Shown here: positions 35,533 to 48,428 of the stretch, piece after piece | Position numbering within the stretch: position 1 is the stretch's first letter | How the letters are laid out: each line of letters begins with the position of its first letter | Program-made: the position numbers and the translations under genes | The notes under the pieces: generated by a model | Seen by the model: the letters and a program-made list of their open reading frames with translations, nothing else | The model's database searches: none | What the model was told of the DNA's origin: nothing | Assembly: GCA_025716855.1 (NCBI GenBank) | Contig: JAIXMQ010000004.1 | Location: forward strand, 124,001-188,000 | Length of the DNA stretch: 64,000 bases | Origin: Pilaira anomala | Taxonomy: Eukaryota; Mucoromycota; Mucoromycetes; Mucorales; Mucoraceae | Reading direction: 5' to 3'

Positions 35533-37770
35533 CGGAACTTTAAACACACACTTTGTACATAATTATATAATTCTAGATGCTCAACTCATCATTTAAATAA
35601 TAAAGATGAGTCCTTTACGTCACATCATTCTACATGCGTGGGATTTTTTTTTAAATAATATACCGGAGAACTAAAAAGAACAAAAAAAAAAAACTGTTTT
35701 CTACAACATAAAAAAGTTAAATACAATAGAAAAAAAAAGGAGGGATGTGCTTGTGTATCTTTATAAGTCAGGTGTATTAAGCACTCGGTTTATTTTTCTC
35801 TCCCGAGAAGAAACAAAAAGAAGAAGAGACGAGGGTACATTCTATCGGATTGAGCTCGAAAAAAAAAACGGTTTTATTAAACGTCATGCATGTGTCAGGT
35901 TTTTATAAAAAAATACAATGACTATTAGGATGTAACTCTAAGTTTTGATCCGAAAAATTACCATAAAAAATTAGACATGTCTATTGGTGCTCACATTATT
36001 TCAACAGTAAAATGATATCGACGTCGGCTTAGATAATTATGATGTTATATTATAATAGCCAAACTTTGGTGCTTTTTTGAGGAACCATTGCACAAATGTT
36101 TTAAAAAAGGGTTGGAGTCAAGAGACGAACTGGGCTGACTTCCGGTCGGTAACGTTTCCATAAACTAATTTGCACTACATTTAAAAAAAAAAGAGAAGAC
36201 ATCACAGTTGTACTACAAACAAAATACCTTGCATTTTTTTTTTTTAAAAAAAAAAAGTGGATATTTTTTTTTGACAGCGAGATAATTAAGAATTATCTAG
36301 ATTTATGAACAAGTTTCAGTAGCTATCTCTTTATCTTCATACTTTCTTTTATAATTATTTAAGGATTCACGTAAGAACAAACAAGTGTGTCTGTTTTCTA
36401 AACTTATTCAAGTATATTTCCAAAATATATCTTGATTCGACCATGCAATAATGTCGTACTGGAATAGGAAAGTAACACTGTGCTCATTTATTATTCTAAT
36501 CATAAAGCTAGTGATACATTTTTTTCAAACCTTTGAGGTGTTATTCTATGTTGATAGTTTATACACATGTATATATTTTTAACTAGAAAGTAGTTAATTC
36601 AAGATATGATGTGATGTGTAGTTTAAATCGGAGCTGTGTGTATTTCAATAAATTTCTCATCACGTCATATGGTAAGTAGTTTTACTGCATGTATTTAGCT
36701 AATGACCACATTCTGCCGCGTTTAAAGATTTTTGCGAGAGTGAAAAAAAAAAACGCGTTCAAACACTCGTATATTTTTTCTCAGATATTTTTACTTTTTC
36801 AAGCGTTACACATTGTCAAAAAGAATAAAGAAACCACCTATTATACTCAACACTCAATCTCATCCAGAGATAATTGATGCATTAAATTCGTTATTTTATT
36901 GATGATAAGCATTTATTAAATCCTGCAGTGACCTTTATTGACGTCTAATGTTATTGATTATTGTTTTGTTTTTGCAATATAAACTAACTACAAGTCATTA
37001 TTTGTGTTTGTTTTCGTCCATTCACTTAATACAACACATATTTTTAAGAAACAAGAAGCCAAAATATATTCATTGGACAGGTGCATAAGCCAACGACGAC
37101 TATCAGACAACCATCTCCTTGAGTTTGCCAAGTGCAAAGCTATTAAACTGGTTTTCGACCAGCAGTTATAAAAATATGCAGCAACGTTTAAATTTAAACA
37201 TGATTTTTTTAAAAGCTGAATAACAAAAAAAAAAAAAAGTACGTTCCCTGGAAAAAAAGCTTCTTGAGCCGCGGAAGACTCGGAAGTTCTCCTCTCTACT
37301 TGACTTGCAATTATTATGAAAGGACAGGCAACATAATGCCTATCTTCAAGAGTATTTTGATGGTGGAAGGCAATACCAAAAAAAAAAAGAGCTTTAAAGT
37401 GTAGAAAGGTTTCTAAAGAACATTAATTTATTCAGGGCTTAATCAATTCTTTGTTCCATTCTTCCAAGCACAAAGTCAGCTATATGAAAGAGATACAATA
37501 GCAGCAATAGAGAAAAAAAAATCATTACAAATCCTTAATAGTGTTACAACATCGTTATAAATGACAGGTCATGCTAATTTGAACAGAATAAAGACCAACA
37601 TCAATAATTATTGACATGATAAATAGAGCTAAAAATATCCTTTAAAAGTTGTTGTGACGAATGCAAGTTTTTATGATTATGGTATACAATAATGGAAAGG
37701 CATCGTATGTATTTTTTTTTTTGTTTTCTTTACAATGTATGTATAATACACATTTTAATTTTATTTATAA
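35533..37770. other. Intergenic, no supported gene
   Basis: 2.2 kb between the transporter and the 3' end of the second arrestin-like gene. Homopolymer A/T runs; the open frame at 36689-36877 is not supported. No tRNA or repeat seen. Confidence 0.55.
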
Positions 37771-39577
37771 TTAAAGGTTATCTTCAATAAACGGAGAAGG
37801 TGGGTTTCCTTCGTTAATAGCATCCATGTAACTTGGCAATTTGTCAAAATGTAATGTATATTGAGGATGGTCAGGTGTCAAAAGCCATTGATCAAGCCCT
37901 TGTCGTACATGTAAAGGATCAACACTACCATGTTCTTGCAAAATGAAGTTGGTTTGATCGTTGCTATCCGATTGCATATCAGGAACTGTACCGATAGTCA
38001 AAGGAAAACTTAATGACATGTCTTTTTCTTTACTGTCTTCAAACTTCAATATCATCTTCAATTTGTGGCTAATGTTTAAAATACTGGTGGTAGTACTGGG
38101 CGAAATGTGAGGTAAATCCAATGAGACAAATAACTCTACAATAATAATAGTAACAATAGAATTTTAGTAATCACTTTTATACTTTAAATTGTATATTAAC
38201 TTTACTTAATTCTTTTCCATTTTCATAATCTTGCATATCATGGCTTGAACCTATTTATATTATCTAAATGATGAATATCAACTCCTACAGCTCATTATAA
38301 TATATCTATTTCTACTTTACGTGAAAACTTTCGATTTCTTGGTAACAATGTATCAGGTTGAATTTGATAAACTGAATTATAGTCACCCGCTTTTAATCTA
38401 TTATGAAAAAAAAAAAAGCTTAAATGTTGTGTAACAGATGAGAAAAATTAAAAACTTACGGGTAGGATTCAGTTTGTTCCAAAAAAAACTCTAGTGATCG
38501 AATCTTGCATTCTTCTGTGAGTGGTTCAAATTTACAGACGAAATTAAATTTCTTCTTTTGTAAACAAGAAAATTTCTTCATGCCAATTTCATAATTTAAA
38601 CGATCTTTTCGACTGCCTCGATATCGAATACGTTGAACATTATAAAGTGAATAAATACTAGGATATGTATGACGACAGATTTTGATAATTTTATTTGTAA
38701 CTAATAATTGCCGAGAATTTGCTTTTGAGTTACTACTGGGTGATAACGGTTTTGTTGAACAACTAACAATGTCATTATTCGTATTGATACGTTGTTGCTG
38801 TGCCCCATCACCACCACCACCACCACCATTATCGGATGGTAACACAGTATTTGAAAATGAGTTATGATGACTACTTTCCGTCGTCGCAATTGTACTGGTC
38901 GGTGATAATGGCGGTGGCGAAGAAGAAGAAGAAGAAGTAGATGAGTCAGATGATCGCCTGGGATTGTCAGAACTGTTATTGACATAACTATTATTACTTT
39001 TAATACGTAATGTATTCATGCGTGCGTTCCAATATGTAACTTTCATTCGTTCACTAAGTGAATTTAATTTGATTTTGGCTGAAAGGTTATATTGAATCAA
39101 ATGATGTGGCAAAAATATAGAAGAAGGTAATTTGTGGGTATCGTTTATTGTTAGTGAGAATCTCCAACTGGATTTCCCAATTGGTAAGACTTGTGATTCA
39201 TTTAAAATATCAACACGTTGATCTACCATAATAAAACTTGCATTGGCTTGTCCTAGTGCCTTTCGTGTGAGTTTATCCATAAGTCCAATTTCACTTGAAT
39301 TAATCGTATTCCACTTTTCTATCGGTATTTCGTCACCATAAGCTGTAGGTTGCGTATTACTATTGAGATAAAAATCTGATGCTGATATCACACAATCTAC
39401 ACTGCCTTGAAATTGTACATAAAGTTGCCGAATGTTTATAGGACGTGTAAGAGTTAACTCAACTGTACCAGTAATTGTAAATGATTCATTAGGTAAGGTT
39501 AATCCAGTATTGTTGTCAAATGTATGAATGACATCAATATCGGGTATAATATTAAAGTCAATAAAAGATGGAGACAT
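37771..39577 (-). CDS. Arrestin-related trafficking adaptor-like protein
   Basis: Four exons: 38460-39577, 38321-38397, 38206-38250 and 37771-38135, giving 534 residues, phases consistent. Residues 5-195 form an arrestin N-lobe (ITGTVELTLTRPINIRQLYVQFQG; VLPIGKSSWRFSLTIN; LPSSIFLPHHLIQYNLSAKI). A Ser/Pro/His/Gly-rich insert of about 70 residues follows. The second lobe begins at about 310 and ends with the strand SPSTTTSILNISHKLKMIL typical of the arrestin C-domain. Fungal members link ubiquitin ligases to plasma-membrane transporters. No clear PPxY is seen. The neighbouring amino-acid transporter gene is suggestive but proximity alone proves nothing. Confidence 0.8.
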
Positions 39578-39669
39578 GATTATATAATTCTTTTGATTTG
39601 TTATAGTTATGTAAAAAATAAAATAAAATAAAATAAAAAGAGAAAAAAAGAAGGATATTCAAATGGATG

Positions 39670-39700
<31 letters not shown>

Positions 39701-41027
39701 GTGAGGAGAATGAACGTTTCGATTATGGTAAACCTGATGAAGCATGTGACTAAATTCAAAAGACAAAATACTTTATTCAGTTGTTTGAGCAACGTTAAAA
39801 TAAAGAAAGTTGAGAAATAAGCTATTTAGGCCGTAAATATTTAGTTGATTGAGCCTTGCATATGACACTTACTTTTACCTCTTATTTTACTATTACCGTT
39901 AGTTCACATCATAGTATGATAGATCAAAAAATTATCTTTCAATAAAATTAAAATGTATGCAATATGTTATTTATTTTGCGTGGCAAAAAGAAGAAGATAG
40001 TAAAGATAAAGAAGCTGCAATAAAAACAAGATTATTTATCTCAATACAGGTTTATCCGATATTTAAGGTTTTAACAAGAGATAATCATCTAATTCGCCTT
40101 CTCTTTCTTTCTCTCTCTCTCTCTCACTCTCTCTCTCACACACACTCTCTCTCACAGATAAAGTAAATTATTAGATAAATGAAATAATCATATATTGAAT
40201 ACATGCAAATATTTATATGTCATTCAAATTTATATAAACTGGTTACATTAGTTACCGAAACTTATTCCACAAGTTTAATTAAAATGTACTAAAACCTTAA
40301 ATAGTATATGGTCCATGGCTGAATGAGAGGGGGTGGTCACCTGCCCCAAGAACCGTTTTCAAAAATCAAAAGGATCATCTGCAAATCAGAACGTCACTAA
40401 AATTTGGTGCATATATAAGACATCGTACCAAACATCTATCTGTCCTAATGCTGTGAGTCAATAGAATTCCAGAAGCCTTTTGTAACCACAATAGGCGGCA
40501 TTTTAAAACCTCACCTTTTTTTAAAAAAGAAAATTTAGCCTTGAAAAGGGAAAACCACGCTTCAAAAAAAAAAAAAAAAAAAAAAGCGTTTATTACCTTA
40601 TTTGAAAGAAAATGTTTGGTAACTGTTACTCCCCCAAAATTTTTATTGAGACAACTTTTCCTTTAAAGGAACACACTTTCACAGAATTTTTTGTTAATGC
40701 GACGACATGATGTACCATGAAATAATTTCCTTTCTTATTTCGTAAGACATGTTTTTGTTCGATTGATATGTAGATTACTTCAATTTGATCTTTTTTATTT
40801 CTGCTAGGAATTGATATATATTTAGACCCATGTACATACATAACAGCGCAAAAAAAAAAAAAAAAAAGGTACAACATATGGAGGTAATTTGAATTAACAT
40901 AATGACATACAGCATATGCTAAGTAAATGGTAACTGATGACTCAAAAAATGAATAATAATTAAGACTGGGCCATATTAATGATGTAGCATCTCAAGCATA
41001 ACGTAGGTATAAAATAAACGGGAAAAA
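39578..41027. other. Intergenic with microsatellites
   Basis: Contains an A-run at about 39676-39699 near the arrestin-like start, a TC/CA microsatellite at 40109-40155, and A-runs at 40565-40585 and 40850-40868. No supported gene. Confidence 0.55.
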
Positions 41028-41031
41028 TTAA

Positions 41032-41245
41032 ACATCACAATTTCCTACTACGGGAAAATCCATTGCCCCCCCCCAAAAAAAAACATCCAGTTTCTTTTTA
41101 CAATGAAACAAGCCTTTTTGAACCTACTATTGCATCACTGTAGCAAAGTTCCTACGCTATGCTATACGTGTTTATTGACCTTAATTAACTCTCTCAATAA
41201 AGAAAAAGTAGGTACTCAATAACCAAAGTTCTTTTTATAGCGGGA
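41032..41245. mobile_element. Partial copy of the TTAA foldback family (left arm)
   Basis: TTAA at 41028-41031 followed by ACATCACAATTTCCTAC. Then come the arm words TTTTTGAACCTACTATTGCATCA, AGCAAAGTTCCTACGCTATGC and a diverged end at about 41245, co-linear with 26716-26950. No convincing right arm is found, so this is a truncated or decayed copy. Confidence 0.75.
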
Positions 41246-42860
41246 ATAGCTATTTGTTACAGTAAAAGATGATATATATGAAGTGGCAGGTGATTAGATT
41301 CACAACAATTAGAACTCTGAAATACACATACATAACAAAAAAAGTATTAAACCTCTACATCTAGTCGTTTTTGGAATATTTTCTTTGGGATCAGAATATT
41401 GATATAAGGATTCACAATGTGAATAAACATGTGTATGTATTTTTTATGAAGATAAAATATATTTTTAATATATATATAATGCTTTTAGTTTATAGTTCTG
41501 CTTAAGGACAATTAGGATGTTCATCATGAATGGTTGGACAGCCTGAGAATTTCATTCATAATATCCCAGACTTTCCCGTTTGTTTTGCTTCGTTTGATCA
41601 TTAACACAATGTCGGCTAAGGATATCGTTTTCACCCTTTTTTTTTTTCCCCAAACAGAAGCCATAAAAGGGTCAAGGTTTTATCAATTTATAAAATACTT
41701 CATTATGAACGCCCCCTCTTTCTCTCTAGCTGCCTTAGTTTGTATTGAGCACTTGTCCAGCAAAAGACGGGATTTTTGTTCCTTTGTATTGCTTCTTCTC
41801 GGTGTTTTATAACAACATGAGATGTTTCATTTCTTTATTAGTAGCCCTGCATTATTCTTTATGGCTCATCCAATTCGATGAAATGACTATGGCATACTAC
41901 CAAGCATCTTTACGGTTTTTAATTAGTTTTTTTTATAAAACAAAAAAAAAACGATTATCAAAGAAATAACTAAATAATCCTTGTTCAGGATTTACATTTT
42001 TAGAAAATTAACACGACGTGGGAGAAAGACTTTGATTTTTATCGACTTTGCATAACTATTTATGTATTATTTAACTCTCTTCATACACAGCAGTATTGTA
42101 AAACAACAAAGAAAGGATAAATCCATGCAATGCGTCAGATTTTTTTGAGATTATTTGCATCTCTTGAATACATTCAAAGCGACAGTTTGTTCAATAAAAA
42201 TTATAAAATACCAATTTTTAAATAAAAGGTTCAAATATTATTATTGAAATAATGATTTTTTTTTTGTTAATGAACGCGCCGCCATCATTTTATTCTATTT
42301 TTTGAGCGATAGATTATCAGTGTGCATAACAACAACCAACTCAAAATTGGTTACAAAATATTTATATCGAAAAAGATGAATAACATCACACAAAGCACTT
42401 ACTAGCAATCCATGAAGATGGTCATACTCCCTCATACTCATCAATTGCTAAAGTCGATAAGGAAGTGCTATTCAGGTAAAGACCAAACAAAAGGTATGCA
42501 ACTATTTATCTACAAAGTGTTTTAACATTGGTAAACGTTATACTATAAATAGAGACCGAGTATTTCTTTAGACAATAACACGCTTAATAAAAGATGGATT
42601 GGCAATGCACCTGATTTTTAAAACGCCAAGCCATTGCATATAATAACGTGTGACCACGTAATACGGTCTCTATAAAAAAAAAGTAAAAAAAAAATAAAAA
42701 AATATGATATGTATAATAGTGAGCAAGTGTAAAGTTCATTTGGCATGCTTTAATGTTCTTTTTGGAAGAAGGAAAAAAAAAAAAAAAGATAAAATATGAT
42801 GTTAATTTAGAATGGCTACAACGTTAATTTACATTTAGTCTTTTTTTGCTATCAACATGA
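41246..42860. other. Intergenic, possible ORF relics
   Basis: Two overlapping plus-strand open frames at 41534-41812 and 41745-41969 are hydrophobic but show no family. The rest is AT-rich 3' flank of the RRM gene. No supported gene. Confidence 0.45.
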
Positions 42861-43294
42861 CTAATAACCTCCACCGTATCCACCACCACCACCATATCCA
42901 CCACCACCACCACCATATCCACCACCACCACCACCATATCCACCATCACCACCACCATATCCACCACCGCCGCCACCTCCACTGCCACGGCTATTAGCGA
43001 GATTAACCTTGATTCTACGACCATCAAGTTCCTGTTCATTCAAACCTGCTACTGCAGCCTCAGCATCTTGATTGCTGGCCATAGTAACGAAACCAAACCC
43101 TCTAGAACGACCTAATAAATAAAAATTGGAGCTCAATTTATCAAAATAGAAAAAAAAGGCTAATGAAATTTACCTGTATCACGGTCTCTCATCACAATTG
43201 AATCAATAACTTGACCATATTCACTGAAAGCTTGTCTAAGAGTCTCATCTGTTGTATTCCAAGAAAGATTACCAACGTAAACTTTGGCTGACAT
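42861..43294 (-). CDS. Glycine-rich single-RRM RNA-binding protein
   Basis: Two exons, 43174-43294 and 42861-43111, giving 123 residues. The RRM spans residues 3-80, with RNP2 KVYVGNL and RNP1 RGFGFVTM; the intron interrupts the codon just before GRSRGFGF. The tail is a run of GGYGGG-type repeats. Such proteins bind single-stranded RNA and often act in cold response, splicing or RNA chaperoning; the glycine-rich tail favours weak self-association. It is the first of four similar genes (43937, 45418, 46212) with the same intron position. It is transcribed toward the left, tandem with the next RRM gene. High confidence in class, low in specific function. Confidence 0.93.
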
Positions 43295-43323
43295 TTTTGT
43301 TTTATTGAAAAATTAAAAACGAT

Positions 43324-43354
<31 letters not shown>

Positions 43355-43936
43355 AATTTTTATAGGTTTTTTTAAGGAGATGAAGAAATAAAGTTTTTGT
43401 GAGCTTAAACACATAAAACTTTATTTGAGTCTTGGATTATTGACGCGTCATCTCTTGCATACATTGATACGTTTGCTCTGCATACAAATAATGCGAAAAA
43501 ATTTATTTTCGTTTAATAAAAAATGACGTATAATATTAAAAAAAAGCAGGCTATATTTAACTTTTTTTTTTTTTTTATCGATAATCCTGTAATAAACATT
43601 CAAAAAAAAAAATGTAGGTTGCATGTTGTAACAATCAGGACATAAATATGATATATTCTTGAATTTAACAAAACTTTTTTGAAAAATGATTGATGGTGGG
43701 AAAAGTAGTTAGATAAAAAAAAATAAAAAAACGCCAAAAAGTTAGTCTAGCTGAAAATCTTATTAGTACGAATAACAGCAACAATCAAATATTAATCTAC
43801 TACTCGTATTAATGATGTAAAAAAAAAAATAAAAATAAAAAAAGGCAAAGAATAGTGAAATAATAGAGATGCATACACAGACTATTTAACAAGTTTTATT
43901 ATACAGAGAGAATCATGTATTTACAGAAGTGGGTTT
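43295..43936. other. Spacer between two minus-strand RRM genes
   Basis: 642 bp, AT-rich with an A-run at 43327-43350 just upstream of the 42861 gene start; no gene. Confidence 0.6.
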
Positions 43937-44322
43937 TTAATAGTTATCACGTTGAGGACGTTCACGTTCAGCAGCAACATCTACTCTGATTCTGCGACCA
44001 TCAAGTTCAGTATCATTTAAAGCATCAGCAGCAGCACGAGCTTCATCAGAGTTAGAGTAAGTAACGAAACCAAAGCCTCGAGAACGACCTATGCAAAAAA
44101 AAAAAAATAATCAGTATTATGACATCAAAATTTGTCTACGCAATAACAAAAAAATCAAGCCGGCCTTCCAAACACACACGCATAAAAAAAAAAAAGGAGC
44201 TTACCTGTCTCGCGATCCTTGATAACTACACAGTCAACAACATCTCCATGTTGAGAGAAAGTATCTCTGAGTAAATTTTCATCTGTATTCCAAGAGAGAC
44301 CACCAATAAAGAGCTTAGACAT
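43937..44322 (-). CDS. Small single-RRM RNA-binding protein
   Basis: Two exons, 44205-44322 and 43937-44088, giving 89 residues, almost nothing but the RRM. RNP2 is LFIGGL (residues 4-9) and RNP1 RGFGFVTY. The phase-1 intron falls in the Gly codon preceding RSRGFGF, exactly as in the neighbouring RRM genes. The tail is short and charged ([10 protein letters not shown]) with no glycine repeats. Probably an RNA chaperone or RNA-processing factor; precise target unknown. Confidence 0.92.
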
Positions 44323-45417
44323 TGTTTATTTATATTAAAAAAAAAATAAGTTTAACGAAAAGAAACAATAAAGAAGAAAAAAAAAATAAACTCTTTTATA
44401 ATAAATATATTAGTGGGGACAAGAAAAAAGAGAGTACCTTTTTTTTTTTTGTATGACCGCTTTCTTAGATCTCTTTTATTAACGAATTCAAGAAAACAAG
44501 TTGTAAACGTGTACAATATAGAATATGAACATAAAGTTTCCTTTTTTAGTATTTACTTGTCATTAATAGAACTATTGTATTTTAGTTCTGAGGAGGGGTT
44601 CGTGAACATAATGATCCCTCAGACCCTTAAAGAAGCAGCTATATGCACATACATATCAAAAAATAAAATAAAAAACCATTGATTATAATCGGAAAGACTA
44701 GTCATATATATATCATAAAATAGTTGTTGTCAAGATAATGGAATCATTTATGCTGCTAATCACGATTTGGTCCTCTTGCGCTTAAAAGATACACGTTCCA
44801 TAATCCATCCATGACTATCAATCAACATCCTCCAGTTTTCTTTTACCTTTTGGCTTTTGTCAACTCACTCTTCTAGTGGTGTCAATACTACGGAGTTAGA
44901 GATCGAAATCGGAGTAGTAAAAGCAGCATAATAATCGTATACGTAATACAAAATATCAAATAATATCATGAGTGGTCACTGAAGACGTTTTATTCACTCG
45001 AATAGATCGCAACCCAAGTACTTTTGTCTTAAATACTCAACAGAAGCTGGAACTACTTTTTGCCCTATTTATTTCTAAAAACCCTATAGTTAAACTGCAC
45101 ATCACAACTCTCCGCGCTAGTTATTTCTCAAATTTACCACCTCTCAAAACTATAGGTCATACTTCATATTTGACGTTAAATAGGTAAAGATAATGTTGAA
45201 ATGCATATATTTTTTTTTCCTAAAAAGAGGAGAGAGAGGCGATTCATTAAATTATGAAGATTTTTTTTTTAAAAAAAAAGAAAGCTGAATACATAGCAAA
45301 TTTGTTTCACTATAATTACATCACTGCGAAACCTATAAAAAGGGTTCACACTTTTTTTTATCTGATCTGCACATCTCCTTTTACATTTTTTTTTAAATAA
45401 ATAACTACTCGATAATA
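44323..45417. other. Divergent intergenic region between RRM genes
   Basis: 1.1 kb between a minus-strand and a plus-strand RRM gene, so it should hold both promoters. The plus-strand open frames at 44413-44682 and 44972-45187 show no family and are probably chance. Confidence 0.5.
45334..45341 (+). promoter_or_regulatory. TATA box (TATAAAAA)
   Basis: 84 bp upstream of the ATG of the RRM gene at 45418, within ACCTATAAAAAGGG; a strong match to the core TATA element with suitable spacing. Confidence 0.6.
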
Positions 45418-45764
45418 ATGCCAGCAAAAATTTACGTCGGAAACCTCAGTTCTGACATAGACGACGATAACCTCAAAAACAAGTTCTCAAAGTATGGTGA
45501 AATAACTGAAGCTCTTGTTGCAAAAGATAGAGATTCACGTAAGCTTGATTTATTCTTTGCAAGCTTATAAAATAATTGGGACTTGTTGATATGAACACAA
45601 TTCTATTAGATCGTTCCAGAGGGTATGGATATGTTACCTATGCCGAGAGTGACGATGCCGATGCTGCAATACATGCTATGGATCAGTCTGAATGGAACGG
45701 CCATAAAATGTTTATTAATGCATGTAATTTACACCCTGTTGCTTGTAGTAGCAGATATTCATAA
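45418..45764 (+). CDS. Small single-RRM RNA-binding protein
   Basis: Two exons, 45418-45538 and 45610-45764, giving 91 residues. RNP2 KIYVGNL at residues 4-10; RNP1 is RGYGYVTY, where the Phe residues that stack on RNA are Tyr. The intron is at the same place and phase as in the other three RRM genes. The C-terminal end (NACNLHPVACSSRYS) diverges. A TATA box lies upstream. Probably a duplicate with changed RNA preference; the divergence could also mean relaxed constraint. Confidence 0.85.
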
Positions 45765-46211
45765 AAACTAGAATAATATCGTGTGTAATAAAACATGTCA
45801 AACTATTCGTTTCCAAACCGATTGGTACATATGTCTGATATGTGGCTAATTAAATTTAAGAAAGAGAGGGATCTTAGGTTTATTCAACCGAGACCCTTCA
45901 TGTCTTGAACATTAAAAAAAAAAACTGTCAAATTAACTCAACTACTACTTGCTCTTTTGTATAGTTTCGTATTTCCAATTTTACATACAAAACCTTATCG
46001 GTTACTTCAAAAATAAAGAAACCGATGTACCCATCAACTCAATTAAAAAAACCTGGCTTTTTAAACAAAAATTGTTTCAATTCACAACACTTGTGAAAAA
46101 AAAAAAAATAGATCATGTTTCACGGAATGTCTTCAAAACGATTATAAATGTCATTTATTTTGTTTCATATATCTCTCTTCTTTATATCTTTATACTTTGT
46201 TATAAGCAGTG
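45765..46211. other. Spacer between tandem RRM genes
   Basis: 447 bp; an open frame at 45949-46212 without recognisable domain, T/A-rich; likely promoter of the next gene. Confidence 0.5.
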
Positions 46212-46328
46212 ATGCCTAGTGTCTTTATTACTAACCTCAGCCAAAGAGTAAATGACGAAACCCTTAGAGAAAGGTTTTCTGAATATGGGCAAATTACTGA
46301 GTCTGGCGTCGTGAGAGATCGCGAGACA

Positions 46329-46420
<92 letters not shown>

Positions 46421-46634
46421 AGAGAGACTTGAAATTGTATCATACACAATGAACTTAACAGGATGTTTTTTTTTAGGTCTTTCTAGAGGTTTTGGCTTCG
46501 TCACTTACAATAATCAAAATGATGCTAATGCAGCAGTAAAAGCTACGAATGGAACTGAATTTGATTCCGAAGAAATCTCAGTTAGTATTGTTAACATCCG
46601 CGGTGAACCTTCTTACGGCATTAGATGTTTGTAA
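46212..46634 (+). CDS. Small single-RRM RNA-binding protein
   Basis: Two exons, 46212-46329 and 46477-46634, giving 91 residues. RNP2 SVFITNL; RNP1 RGFGFVTY; the second half ends IVNIRGEPSYGIRCL. The intron has a normal donor and a polypyrimidine-AG acceptor but holds an 87-base A-run immediately after the donor. A read-through frame across it would encode poly-Lys and is an artefact. Intron position and phase equal those of the three sister genes, and RERFSEYGQI strongly resembles the 42861 gene. Confidence 0.88.
46332..46418. repeat. 87-base A homopolymer inside an intron
   Basis: Begins two bases after the GT donor of the intron of the 46212 RRM gene. Length in the true genome may vary because such runs are error-prone in assembly. 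Confidence 0.9.
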
Positions 46635-46874
46635 ACGAAACTTTTTTTTTCTTCTTGTAATAAAACTTGTCTTTGTATCATAGCAAAAAACTAATGTATC
46701 TGAGATACACTTTTATGTTTTTTTTTTCTGTGTTCTTAAGATAATACCTCTTCGTTTAAAGTGATAATAACCCCAAAAGATATTATCATTAAACTATATA
46801 CTTTTAAATAAAGCAGAAATTAACCTTCTCTTGCCAAATACTCTATGTGAATTTGCCCCCTTTTTATTAAAACT

Positions 46875-48233
46875 TTAAAGTTGACCACAATCTACAATAG
46901 AGACACGTTTTGAGGTTTTTCCATTAGACGATCCACATCTTTCCATTTCACGCACTACATTCATGCCTGATACAACTCGTCCGAATACGACATGTTTGCC
47001 ATCTAACCAAGGTGTTTTTTCTGTACAGATAAAGAATTGACTTCCATTTGTGTTGGGTCCGGAATTCGCCATAGATAAAGTTCCCTACAAAAAAAAAAAA
47101 AAAAAAAAAAAAAAATAAGTACAATTGAACCTATCCTTGTAAATATGTATTGAACTTACTGGCTCTGTGTGTTTCAATGTGAAATTTTCGTCCGCAAATT
47201 TAGCCCCATAGATAGATTTACCGCCTGTACCGTTACCCTTTGTAATATCACCACCTTGACACATGAATTGAGGAATAATACGATGGAACACCGAATTCCT
47301 AAACCCATATCCTACTTCTCCTGTACATAATGCTCTGAAATTTTCTGTTGTATTTTATGTATTAATATCCAGTCTAATATACATTACTATTCCACTTTAC
47401 CTGCTGTCTTGGGCACAACATCACCACGAAGCTAAATAAATAAATAAGCCAATGTCAACATGTCATGTAATCTTTTTCTTTTCCTTCCATTCAATTTTTA
47501 CCTCAATCTCAATACGTCCTGCTAAAGATTGGCCAATTTGAATATCTAAATATACACGAGATCTACCACCTTGAGATGGAGAAGGTCTAGATGTCTTTGT
47601 TGGTTCATCATTCTCTTCGTCACTCTCCTCATTTTTATTTGATGGTGCTGTTTCCTTTGCTTCTTCGTCTTTATTCTCTTCGGCGTTAGCATATTTCTGT
47701 AACCAAGCTTCCTCTGTCCAGACTAAAGTGAATAATGTTAGTATAGAATTTACATATAAAATGTATAGGGTACGTTACCAGCACGATGAGAAGTAGCTGT
47801 GATATTATGGGGTTTAGCTATTTGTACTTTAATAACTTTACCAAGCAACTCAGATAAATGCATATTATCAATAGCTGCTTCTGCATCTTCAGGTAACTCG
47901 AATTCGACAAATCCAAATCCTTTATGTGCGTTTTCTTTTGCATCTGTTTATGAAAAAAAAAAAAGTCGACTTTTTTTATCAGTTTAAAATAATTCTCGTG
48001 TTTACATGTTCATATATTTAAAATTTTACTTCGAGAGTTATCTAAAGGTAACTGAACTGCCACAATTTCACCAAAAGGAATGAACGCGGCATGTAACATA
48101 GCCTCTGTGGTTTGTTGATCAATACCACCTAAACAAATAAAGTTAGATAAGAAATACTCTTTGTATATGTAAAACTTAATTTACCGATAAACAAAGTTGT
48201 CTTGTTGTCTTTTGAAATATTAACAGTAGCCAT
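46875..48233 (-). CDS. RRM-cyclophilin, PPIE/Cyp33 type peptidyl-prolyl isomerase
   Basis: Seven exons: 48185-48233, 48030-48128, 47779-47943, 47502-47722, 47401-47431, 47160-47344 and 46875-47084, giving 319 residues, all phases closing. Residues 1-90 form an RRM ([24 protein letters not shown]). A Glu/Asp-rich linker follows. A full cyclophilin domain has [14 protein letters not shown] (catalytic Arg), NTNGSQFFI and [11 protein letters not shown], including the Trp that contacts cyclosporin. RRM plus cyclophilin is the arrangement of PPIE/Cyp33, found in spliceosomal and chromatin complexes. The linker is longer and more acidic than I expect for PPIE. It is divergent from the SNRNP27-like gene, with 195 bp between the starts. 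Confidence 0.93.
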
Positions 48234-48428
48234 TGAATGATATAAACCAGGGAAAGTCAAAAGGAATGAAGAGTGATATTTAAGCCACTACCTAGCGAAT
48301 AAAAAGGCCCTTTTGTTCGAATGAAATCAAGTCACGATTTCTCCGAATGTAATGCACTCGAATGGTTGATACGCGTGCTTTTTCTTTTTCTTTTATTATT
48401 TGTTTGAATAATAAACGGTTTTGTTATT
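48234..48428. promoter_or_regulatory. Bidirectional promoter region
   Basis: 195 bp between the ATGs of two spliceosome-linked genes, PPIE-like (minus) and SNRNP27-like (plus). CAGGGAAAGTC lies near the minus-strand gene start. The short gap implies shared control; specific factors are unknown. Confidence 0.6.

Noticed and set aside
41534..41969. Hydrophobic plus-strand frames considered as a small membrane protein gene
   Set aside because: Overlapping frames with no family and no splice structure; kept only as possible relics.
44413..45187. Two plus-strand frames between RRM genes
   Set aside because: No recognisable domain, low information content, likely promoter DNA.
46190..46504. Frame encoding long poly-Phe/poly-Lys
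   Set aside because: Read-through of an intronic homopolymer.
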